DNA from: Malurus cyaneus samueli
Taxonomy: Eukaryota; Chordata; Aves; Passeriformes; Maluridae
Direction of reading: 5' to 3'
Length of the DNA stretch: 64,000 nucleotides
NCBI GenBank assembly: GCA_009741485.1
Contig: CM019218.1
Span: 41,025,894-41,089,893, forward strand
The notes under the pieces were generated by a model. That model was given only the letters and a program-made list of their open reading frames with translations, was not told the DNA's origin and did no database searches. This document shows, piece after piece, positions 40,701 through 51,500 of the stretch. Made by a program: the position numbers and the translations under genes. Every line of letters starts with the position of its first letter. Within the stretch, counting starts at the first letter, position 1.

Positions 40701-40964
40701 GGTAACTCTTAATCACTTCTTTATTTGCAACTACCAGACTTCACTTACCTGAAGCAATTCTCATTTGTCCTTGAAGCAGACACGTACACAAATTTATATC
40801 ATGTTAAGATGTAGGTACTCTTTCTTCCATCACTCTTCTTATTTATTCTCAGTTCACACAAGACTTGCAAGCTGAATTTTGCCTTGAATTTTTATTTCAT
40901 GCAGTTTTAGACTGCAGCTGAAAGCTGAAGTCCTCCTTGATTTTAAGGGACAACCAAAGAAGAG
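35000..40964. other. No gene seen
   Basis: No recognisable gene. It includes a possible acceptor at 37160 without a convincing donor, a short CA run near 36930, the A32 tract, and a complex conserved-looking patch at 37530-37690 just before that tract. Confidence 0.6.
37720..37751 (+). repeat. A32 homopolymer
   Basis: Thirty-two A residues preceded by ACACCGGGG. The 200 bp before it looks like well-kept non-repetitive DNA rather than a retrocopy. Confidence 0.95.
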
Positions 40965-41205
40965 CTTTGGTGTGTTTGGGGTTTTTTTTTGTTTGTTTGT
41001 TTTGGTTTCGTTTTGTTTGTTTGTTTGTTTTGAGTGAGGTTTTTTTGGTGGTTTATTTTTTTGGGGTGTGTTCTTTTGTTTGGGTTTTTTGGGTTGTTTG
41101 GTTTGTTTTGGGGGCTTTTGGGGATTTTTTTTGTTTGTTTTTTTGGTTGGTTGGTTGGTTGGTTGGTTGGGGGAAATTTTCGTTGAGTTTTTTTTGGTTT
41201 TTTTT
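40965..41205 (+). repeat. G/T-only low-complexity tract
   Basis: About 240 bp in which the plus strand is almost purely G and T (TTTG, GGTTT and TTGG units), including (TTGG)n at about 41143-41171 and many GGG/GGGG runs. It gives a spurious Phe/Val/Cys/Trp-rich frame on plus and a Lys/Gln/Pro/Thr frame on minus. It lies about 900 bp beyond the likely EHF 3' end. Confidence 0.93.
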
Positions 41206-42109
41206 CAAGTGTGTGTTTATTTGCATGTTTCCAAGTAATATTCTCATCTGTGTTTGTCTCAAATATTGGCCTCAGCTTGCTTGAAACAAAAGCCCCAACC
41301 AGTTACTGGAAAGCCAGCTGTGTGCTTATTTCCATCTCAGTCTGAACTTGTCTGAAATCTAGTTCCAATTCCTTTTGAAACCTACTTTGCACTTGGCACT
41401 CACAAGCTCTCAAGCTATGACCACCCTTTCGGGACACTGATTTTGCATGCTAAACATGGGGTTAGTACCTGTGTTTAAAATTCAAACCCATTCTCCCATT
41501 TATGTGGACATAAATTGGAACCCCTTTGAAATTTCACACATGGAACTCTCACACCTGGCTGGTACAGCCACAGCCCCCCAATTGCAAATGCCACAGAGCT
41601 CTGCCCTGACTTTAATCATAGGCACTTTTCACTTTTATACCTCAAGCTGCAGAGCAAATCAGGAGAGATGTCCCCTATTTGTAGCCACCAGTTGGAAAAA
41701 TATTATGAAGGACAGTTTAAACTGCTTTGATTCAGTAAAGGAAATGCTCAGTGTGAGTAATGGCATCCTTAATCAGCCTAGCCCTTGCACACACTTCAAA
41801 ACACCTTGAAGTTAAATCACTGCTGAAGTAAGGCCTTTGTGAAGTTTAGCAGCCAAACAAGAAAGGCAATCTAGCTGTGTTGACATAATCCATTATTTCA
41901 GTGAGGCCTGTGAGACATAAAACAGGTTTGGAAATCCAGTATCTTCACAATAGATGGGCTATTTAACATATTAATATATTTAAGCTATTGGATTTTGTGG
42001 CATCTACAGCAGTTCCTTTCATCAATATTATCCTTCAGTACTGAAAGAATTCATTTTAGTCACTTCCAATCTCAAGACATGAAAAAGGGGAGATAAGCAT
42101 AAATCAAAG

Positions 42110-45100
42110 AATTCCTTTCATAAGTGTTTTATTTGAATTTATATCATATTCACAAAAATAGAAAGTCTTTAGAACTATCTTGTGAATACATTGTCTCCAA
42201 GCTGAGATTTACAATGGCAACAGTGAAATATCTAACTTGGATTTGTTTCCACACGTAGACATTGAAGACGATGCTGTGAGAAGCAAGCAGGAATTATGCA
42301 ATGTGCTGCAGAAAGAAAGACGAAAACGTAACTAAACATATTAATGTCTATGTAGTTCAACAGCCTACATACAGTTTCTCAGGATGTTTTTAGAGCAAGC
42401 TGCTCTAATGTTGTGCAGAAAACATTGAGAGTGCTCATGCCAACCCCTTTAACATTGTGATTTGCATGTAACTGTATAAATACAATATAATTTCCTACCT
42501 AGAGCTTTATACATATGAAAAATTATGGTACAATAAAAATCTATACACATGGCGCTACCAGTTCAGCAGCTGCTAACTTAAAGGACACATCTAAAAATAT
42601 GATTGCTCAGCCTCTGAAATACAAAATAAAAGAGCAATCAGAAACGCTTTTTGCTTAAATAGCAATTTACATAAAAATTCATCTCTTCATTTTTTCCGTT
42701 TTCTTAGGTCTGGTAAAGACTCTCTTTGGTTGGTTTCATCTGAACTTGGCAAGAACTGTAGTTTTAAACAGTCCTTTGTGTTTGTCTTAGGCAAAGGTTA
42801 ATATATTTGTAAAACAGAATAAATGTTGGCTGGCTTCTATTCCAACTTTGTGCTATTGTAATGCTGAATGACAAGTACCTAGTACTCTGCAAAGTTCTGC
42901 AGGGTGGAAACAGAAACTTGCATGATTTCCACGTGCTGAAAGATATGACAGTGGAAGACCATTTATACTGCACCCCAGCGTAAACCACTCTGTCAATTTA
43001 TACAGTATGCTTCTAAATAGAGTTTTATCTTTCAAAACCTTTAAAAGCAGGTTTAGCTGCTGCTCAACAACCAAGTGGTGACACGCACATATCACAGGTT
43101 TATTTTATCTCCCAAAAAAATTTGTGAGAGGTTAGGTAGAAAGCAAATTTATGAAGTATTACAATCCATTGCTATAAGATACATGTTAACCTGAGATAAA
43201 GTACAACTACATTGCAGATTTGTGATGGCACCACTGATCTCAGATTTTCACCCAAAGTGTGGAGGTGGTGTGAAGAGCAAAGGGCTACAAATAACATCGG
43301 ATATGGGGAAGAAATGGTCTTAGGAGCAATGTGAAAGTGCTCATCTCGTCTGGTGGCCTGATTCTTGTTATATGAACTACAAAAATGATGGTAAAGGAAG
43401 TGAAATGTAGCAAATTAAGATAAAATGGAAAATCATTGAATTGCGCACAAGCAAGCAAGGCTAGCACACACAGTAAAAAACAAAACAAAACAAAGAGAGA
43501 TAGACTGAGAGGAAAAAAAATGCTTTGAAGTACACAGGTTTATTATTTGATTTGTAAATAAGATGATTCTCTCTCCACCCAGGTTATGAAAAGTAAAAAT
43601 TGTCATGTATGGGTAATTGATGGTGACAGCTCTGGCATACACAGTGTAGGAGGTGGTGTTATTGTTTAACATGCCCTACATGTGTAGATAACAAGTTAGG
43701 CTCTCATGTTTGCCTACAAATTGTTGCTAAGCATGCTTTATACCCTTTATATTGATACTTCTGTTGTCTCTTGGTTTCATCTCTATTTCCCTTTAAGACA
43801 AACAAAAATGGAATATCCTGCAACCTCCAGCTGTATCCTGCTGTATATCCATGTAATATGGATTCAGCCCCAGGGGATGCCTGAGGAAATGGATACTGGA
43901 TGGATTTCATATTCCTAATTTTCCTTTTTTTCTTTTTCTTTTCTAAATCCTGTATTTCTCAGTCACTATCATTGTTTTCCAAGTTCCCCATCCCTGAAAA
44001 AGTGATTTGAAATTGATCTTGGTTTTACTTCTGTTGACAACACCAAGACAATCCTGTTTCTCAACTCCCACATCTCACGTACTCAGTGACCTGGTGAAGT
44101 GCTGCCTCCTCTAGTTTTTATTTCCCTATGTTCTGCATATGCTCAGTGCTGGCAGAAAGCATTTGTGACTTGAAGAAAGAAAAAGCTGCCAATGAACTCT
44201 CAGTGTCTGCATAGCATTGCTAGAGGTGAACCCAAAATACTGACCCAGATCTGAATCTCCCTAAAATCTGTCTTTATGCCGATGGGATTTTTCCTACAGC
44301 TAAGAATCCCAAGCACAACTTACAAATACAAATAGAGCATAAAGTAAGACTTGAGGAAAGCAAAGGGAACTAATATTATACACACAGTGTAGGTTTGCGT
44401 TTCCCAAAGGTTTTTTGAGAGCATCTGTCCAGTGAGACTTGACCTTCCAGGAAGACCACACAACTTGCTGTAACTGGGGAGACTGCTTCCTCATACCATG
44501 GCATTAACAAATGCTCTCCCTGCCCACCTCCTCACTGCTTCACATGGCACAGATTTGAAAGCTTTAATTAGAAGTGCAAGAGGGTGAGAGGAGTATTAAC
44601 ATTCCTACTGGGAAACCAGAGCCTTTTAATAAGTCTGCCCAGTCAGAAAACAATCTTCCTTCAATAGCTTTTGGTCCCCAAGATGGACTCTCTTCCAGCA
44701 GTTCACCCCAAAGATACCAGTTAGTAACAAATAGCCTTTTTCCTGGGATGAGCTGAATGCTCTTTGGAGGTTAGGGAGGACTCTGAGTGCCAGGTAAGGT
44801 CTGGTCCTAAATGTCTGCGTACAATAGAAGGTCACAATGGTGGAGGTAGGAAGGGTTCTCCAAATAAATGCTGACAGCCACCTTTGCAGAGTCACTGCTT
44901 TCATGGCTGGGATAAGCCAGCTGAAGAGGAACCCACTGTCTAATTCAAGAAAAGCAGCTGAAAGACAGCAAAGTATAAAAGCACTCAGAAATCAGAGAAG
45001 GGAAGGAACAAGTGGTATTGGCCAAGGAAAGCTATAAACCATCTGACTATGGAAGAAGGCTACTTGGCTCAGAGATGCTTTACTGTTTCCTCCACTTATA

Positions 45101-45466
45101 GTTTCCTTCCAAAGTGGATTATCATACTCCCTAAATGCCCTAGTATTTAGCTCCTTCCCTTTCTTTGCATGACTCATAAATCACATTATGCCTGTATGAT
45201 TTTAAAAAAAAAAAGAGGAAAACTTCACAAGAAGGGAAAAATAATCATAATTCTATAATGTTAACTTATATCACAGAAAACTGTGTACATTTTTTCCCCA
45301 TACAGGACATACTTCAAATAAAATAATCTTAACACCAATAATGATAATGTTCTTTCTTCCCGACAGAAGTAGAATTGTTTTTTCACCCCAGTTTGGTACA
45401 TAAATATAAGAAAATAGTCTTTGAATATTTACATCCGTGTGTTTTAAATGTTATTTCTTGATATAT
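42110..45466 (-). other. EHF: Probable EHF 3' UTR
   Basis: AT-rich sequence directly after the stop codon, without splice signals that demand another exon. On the minus strand AATAAA hexamers occur at about 43539-43544, 43099-43104 and 42128-42133. The last is the most distal good candidate and would give a 3' UTR of about 3.3 kb, comparable to the long 3' UTR of mammalian EHF as I recall. The exact end cannot be fixed from sequence; shorter forms using the proximal signals are likely. Small open frames here look like chance. Confidence 0.45.
42128..42133 (-). terminator. Candidate distal poly(A) signal of EHF
   Basis: Minus-strand AATAAA followed within about 25 nt by a T-rich stretch, suitable for cleavage near 42105-42115. 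It is chosen as the distal end because it lies in the expected size range. Alternatives are AATAAA at 43099-43104 and 43539-43544. Confidence 0.35.
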
Positions 45467-45566
45467 TTAATTCTCATTTTCTCTCCAACCACGGGCATTC
45501 TTTCCAAATTTATATACTAATCTCCGACCATCCACACGTTCCAGGATTTCTCTTTTATAATAGTAT
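45467..45566 (-). CDS. EHF: EHF coding exon 8 (end of ETS domain, stop)
   Basis: The acceptor attttaacag is followed by A|TAC TAT TAT, completing [10 protein letters not shown] of the recognition helix. The rest encodes [20 protein letters not shown] and RENEN, then TAA at 45469-45467. This is the wing and last strand of the ETS domain and the exact short tail expected of EHF. The last exon continues into the 3' UTR. Confidence 0.97.
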
Positions 45567-48500
45567 CTGTTAAAATAAAAACAGAAAAATATATAAGAGC
45601 AAGTTCAACTATGGTCCTAAAAGGCCACTGCCAACTAGAGGAGGCAAGTTTAGCTAGCGTAAAAAAGTCTTTATTTTCTATTGAGAGATATATGTGATAC
45701 CTAAGGTCATTATAATTGAATGACAGAGAAGGAAAAATGGATGTTTTCTTTTCAGTTTATATTAATTAGCTTCTCAGTTTGAATTTCACCATATTTCAGG
45801 TCAAAGCATATTGCTAGATTAATCACACACTCTTATGAGATTTCATATTTGGTTTTTTGTTTGTTTTTTTTTTACCCCAGCATCTGAAAATCAGACCAGA
45901 AAAGAACCTCAGCTTTCTTTTGAAAATACATTTTGAAGTTTCAGAGATTATGGAACAATTGTCAAAATGTTCAATCAAAGAGGAAAGAAAATCCTAACAC
46001 CTTTTATAAGACAATGGATGTGCGGTATCTCTACTCTCTGACCATTGCTGGGCCATTTAAACATTCCCAGTTTAGCAGTATGGGAACTTTCAGGTTTCTG
46101 CAACCATATTCCTTTCCTACATTGGTTGTCTGGATGGAGAGAAACAGAATTTATGTATATATAAACTATTATTTGTGTTATATACATTATATATTATACA
46201 GAAACAGGAGGAAAAGACAAAGAACACAATGCTACAATCTCAAAATAACAGCACAGTTGACAAATCATTTTTTAAAGTCAAACAAATTCTCCATCCAGTT
46301 GGTCTGTGTATGTGCCACAGTCTTCCTCAGCAACATTCCATCTCACCTCATAGCACGGCTCAGTTTCTCATAAGTCATGCTGCTGTTGTTTTTCTTCTTT
46401 CCCCATAGCTGAGCCACAGCTTCAGATTTTAAAAATCTGAAGACACCTTCTGACCGGTCTTCCCACTTGATTAATCCTGGGTTTTTCTCAGGATTGAGAA
46501 GAATATCTCGAATAAATTCCCAAAGATGAGTTCCTCGAGGGTCTGAAAGAGGAAAGGGGGCAGGAGGAAGTGTCTCAAGAATTCTCTGAGCTATGCTTGC
46601 AATTTTTATGTCATCTACAGAGGGTGAACAATCAGGCCAAAGTTTCTGGAGTACAGGACCTCCACCTCAGAGATACACAGGTGAAAAACACTGGCAGCCT
46701 CTACATTGGAGATAAGCATCTGCCTTAGGCAGTCTGAGCCCTGTGGCAGGCAGGTAGGAACCCCAGCAACCAGGGGAAGCAGAGTCCAAACCACCCACTG
46801 CTTCCTTCTGCCTTTGGCACTGTTTCTGCCCTGAAGAGAACATGTTTAAGCCTTCCCCTCATCTCGTTTTCCCGTTTCTCCTGATCCTCGTCTACAGAAC
46901 AGCATGTAACCTGGTATTATTGGGTGGCACACAAAACAGACGAGATTACTGTGAAGCAGGCACCAAACCTCCATGCATTTAAAAGACAGACAGAAGGCAC
47001 TGGAGGTGAATTGCCATTCTGCATGGATAATTAAGAAGGCGTAGAGTGGATAGAGGGACAGTGACAAAACTGGCCAGCCAAAATTGTATGTAAAAAGGGT
47101 ACCAAAAGGTTTGACCATGGTGTAAGAAAGATAAAAACAGATCTCCAAGTTCAACAGGTAGATCCCACATTAAGCACAAATACATCTCATAGTTACTATA
47201 AAGATGGCATCAGAAAGTCCAGATCTTTTAAAAAAAAATCCAACAAGTCAGATGAAGTAGTTTACAAATGAAGAACAATAAATACAGTGACAACGTGAGC
47301 CAGAAAGCTGAAGTCAGACCAGCAGTCCTTTGGTCTGACTTCAAAAGCATTCAATTAGGCCAAATTAAGAAGGAAACAAGCTAGTCAAAGATGTGAAGGT
47401 AACTTGAAAATTATATACAGTGGAGTATAAGTAGAATCAGATTTCAGTCAACTAATCCAATATTTTTCTTTGTTATTATGATTGTTTTCTGGACCCAGTA
47501 AAATGTGGTGGACCTAGCCTATCTGGACATCAGTAACTTACAGTCATGATACACAGCAGTACTGAAGAAACTGGAAATCAAGGGAATTAGCCCAAACTGC
47601 CAATGTGACCTGCTTTGTATGCCCAGGCTGTGACTGATCTCTTAGAATCACAGAGTGTCTCAAGTTGGAAGGGACCTATAAAAATCAAGCCCATCAAGCC
47701 CTCTCAGGATGAACTAGAACTAAGACTAAAAGCATTGTCCAGATGCATCTTGAACTCTGTGCACTCAACACTCAACACTCAACTTGGTGCTGTGACCAGT
47801 TCCCTGGGGAGCCTGTTCAATGAATGACCACCCTCTGGGTGAAGACCCCTTTTCTATTGTCCAGTCTAAACTTACACTGGAACACTTTCACTCCATTTCC
47901 TCATGTCCTATCGCTGGTCCCTAGAGAGAGGAGAACAGCAGCTTGCCCTCCCCTGCCCTCCCTGAGGAAGCTGCAGACTGGGGATGGGTCACCCCTCAGC
48001 CTTCTCTTCTCCAAGCTAAACAAACTGACAGACCTCAGTTCTTCACAGGTCTTTCCTTAACAGCCTTCTTATGCACACACACACACACAAAAAGGGAAAA
48101 GTTCAGGAGTTCTGTTTGGGCAAAGCGACAGAACAAGAGTAAGGCACGAGCATGACTGTGCCCACGGACAGGCTCTCCTGATTTAATCCTGGGTCTTCCT
48201 CATCATTCCTTTACTCCAGTCCACCAGCCCAGCTCAACACAGGGCAGAGGCAGCTGGTATCTGGTTGCTTTCCCATAGGCCCTCACTGATAAAAACAACT
48301 TGAAAAGTTTTTACAATACTGAGTCCAAAAATGATGTAAACAAACAGTACTAGACAGTCAAACCCTTAGAGAATTCAATCACAATAATCATCTTATCAGT
48401 TTTGTGTTCAAAATGCTTCCTCTTCCCTCCCAAACAGGATCTGGTTTTCATCTATTTCCTTCAATTAACCAACCAACCATAATAAGCATAGACGTTGACT

Positions 48501-51500
48501 TACTGTGCTTCTTGGTGTGGGACTTTGGGGTATGGTCTTGCAATTTTTTTGCATCTGAAGAGTCTGCAGAGAAGGAAAATGAAGCCTATTTGTAAATTTG
48601 ATTAAAGGCTTTCCATTGACTTGGTTGAAAGAAATAAAACCACAAAAAAGAACAAATATCTCTTCTAAAGATAATCACTTTTCGGAAGGTAATCTAAGTG
48701 AGGAGGGAGAGTTTTGTTTTCTGTACTATATGCTAATCAGCACACTTCTCAAAGAGACCATTGATGAATAAAGAATGAATGCAGAGGTAAACATTTGGCT
48801 TTTGAAACCTAAATTTGATTAACAAATACCTCACCTCATGCTATGTGTGAGAGAGAGAAAAATAGGATGATCACATCTGTAAAAGGAATCCAGAATTGTC
48901 CCATTATCTCAGTCTTTGCTGAAGCACGTATCTTTGGGGGCTTATTTGCTTCTGAAGAGATGATCTAATGGGAAATGTATGTGCTGGTACCAATGCACAG
49001 AACACCTACCTGACTAAAACATAATGAACTGGCAAAGCGCTGTTGTTTGGGGGGGCAGGGTGGGGGAAAGGGGCTGCGCTGGTAGGAGTTTTTGGCAGCA
49101 GGACAAGCATATATCTTTCTGTGGCTCAGAGCCATAGGAACAAGCCATTTCTCATCAATGGTACTTTATCACCTGCAGCCAGCCAGAGAAGGGTTTCTGG
49201 CACAAGCATTTCTTCAGAATTGAAAAGAAGTTTCTCCTGTTCATGACTGTAACTTACCTCGCAGCCTGCACGTTCAACCCTTCCGCCCCCAAACCACCAC
49301 AGCCTGGCTCTGCTCTTGTACTTAATGAATAGCTTTCATTTGATTGCTCTAAGTCTCGCAAAATCTGTGGGATAGACCTGAGAAGGAGCCCCTTCTGTGT
49401 TTGCTTTTCAGCATACCTTGTCCCTGAATCCCATAAAGCAAAGCTTAAGGTCCCACGCATGTTTTCCCAGCTTCTATGAATGCACAATTATCATACTTTT
49501 CATGGAAACCAGGCATTTGCATGGGAAAATGACTCACAGGAAATATTTATTTGCATAGAAACTTGTCAGATTTGCACAAGCTACTGCAATAACTGCATGT
49601 GAAAAGGTAGATGCAAAGTTATTCACACACTTGCTTTATTCATACATAACTGGAAACATAAACTGAACAAGACCGTGGGGGAAGGCCTAACCTCTGCTAT
49701 TCTGAGCCTGATAAATTACTGTCCTTGACCCCCAAGCAGCAAACGTGCTCTGAGTCATTTTGCCTTCCCACTCTCAAAAGAGCAGGAACTAGCCTGAATC
49801 TCAGTCAGCTTGGAGAGGGGTGTGGTGTGGGGGAAGTAAAATGAGGGTTATTTCACTGCCTTTCCTCAGATTATGATTCCCCATATGTTATTAAAAGCCT
49901 GTGGGAACTCCAGGTAAGGACTGCAGGACCCAGTTCTTTTTTTGCCCTCATATAAATCCTTCTCATTTTAAAATCCCACAATTCGCTGGCAAATGCTTGT
50001 TATGCCCCACTTAGCTGGAGATTTATTCTTGGAAGTTCAGTTGCCTTCTGCCTAGCCAGTGATTTATTCTGGATTTCAGCTGTGTAAATAGCCTCCTGCT
50101 CTGCCACAGCTCCTACTTGGAGACTGGTTTCAAACATGTCGTGTTAGGAGGCTGAGGCCTGACAGATGAAAAGAGTTATGATGCAGTTTCAACAAAGCCG
50201 TCTTGCAAAACGTTTGACAAAAGGTTACACATTATTTGCATATGATTCAGGAATGAGCCATTTTTTTTACGGGATATACAAATTTAGTTTTTACAGGAGG
50301 CTGTGCCCTTGGCGTGCCACCCTAGCTCTAGGCTGAAGCAGCCAGCAGATAAACACAGTGTGCCAGAATCTGGACAGGTCCCCAGCCCTGTCGAGGGCCC
50401 TGAAATCCTGGTAACCATATTGTGAGCGTGGGTGGAGGTGGCAGACAAAGCAAACGGTGTTTGGTTGGGGCTTTTTAAGGTTTGGTGTTTCTTGGTTTCT
50501 TCTTCTGGTCAAGTTTTCACGCGAGTGCAGTTCAGGAGGCTGGAGAAGCAGGGCACGGCGGGCACAGGGGCTGCTGCCCACAGGCAGGAAGAAGCACAGG
50601 GCTGCCCCCAGTGCGAGTTCATAGGAACGTGCTCTCCTTTCTTATCCTCCCAGGACTCCCAGTGCTTTCTCCCTCAGATCTCTGCTTATTAGCGACCCAA
50701 GAGGAACCCGCCTTTCCCTCCTTGCTTTCTCGCTCCCCCGCCATCTCTGCTCTCCTCTTTTCCCAAGGCCTTGCTTTCCCACCTCAGCGCTGGTGCCGGG
50801 ACAGGGCCCACGGGGCCACAAAATTCACCGGACCCTGCGGCCAACGGGTTTGCTCCTTCTGCCCTTCAGCAGGCAGGCTGGAACTGTCGGGAAGGGGAAG
50901 GGGAAGGGGAAGGGGAAGGGGAAGGGGGCTCAGCGAGCTCCCGCTGGCAGCTGAGGGAGCTGCAGGAGGAGGCCACGGTGACGGTTCGGACACAGAGCTC
51001 GGTGCCGGCCCTACGGCTCCCCCAGGCAGCCCGAGCCCTGCCCAAAGCCGGCAACCTCAGCGAGAATCACGGCTCGCCAGGGAAACGTGGCCATTCAGGC
51101 GAGGAACGGGGCACTCGTTCGCCCGTACCCTGCTGCGCCACAGAAAAGCGTGGCGTGGCTGGAATGTCTCGTCTCTCTGACACTAATGTTTACTCCTTTG
51201 ACTCAGTCATTTTCAAAGATGTGTGGAGATTACAGATTATTTTATCATCTCTCTCGACAGAGAGAAGACAGAAGCGTTTCTTTACAGAAAGCAATTGTAA
51301 TAATGACAGCTAATAAATCTGTCAGAATCAAGCAGCGCTTGGTTTAAAATTACTGGAGGCTCAGATGCAAGCCTACAGCAGAAGACCACAGAGACTATTA
51401 CATGTCGGTAGCTCTGGGACAAGTGACAAACAATTAAAAATGTAATTACAAGTTTCTTACCAGAAGACTGGTGACTAGGTGCCATCATGGAAATCTGAGC

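Larger units (their letters stand above)
48564..51460 (-). other. EHF intron 5, with CpG island
   Basis: About 2.9 kb and the most unusual intron. The 49.5-50.3 kb part contains AP-1-like and octamer-like words (for example ttatttgcatatgattcag near 50233). The 50.5-51.2 kb part is strongly GC- and CpG-rich, unlike anything else in the window, and is listed separately. Confidence 0.9.

Noticed and set aside
40937..41284. 115-codon hydrophobic frame rich in Phe, Val, Cys and Trp
   Set aside because: Translation of the G/T-only tract; membrane-like appearance is due to base composition.
47615..48060. Two short frames in EHF intron 6
   Set aside because: They are translations of the antisense CR1 fragment.
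50482..51180. 232-codon plus-strand frame (and an overlapping 180-codon frame)
   Set aside because: It lies exactly over the CpG-rich block, spans a hexamer repeat, has no domain and no splice support, and three frames plus the opposite strand are also unusually open, as expected from low stop-codon density.
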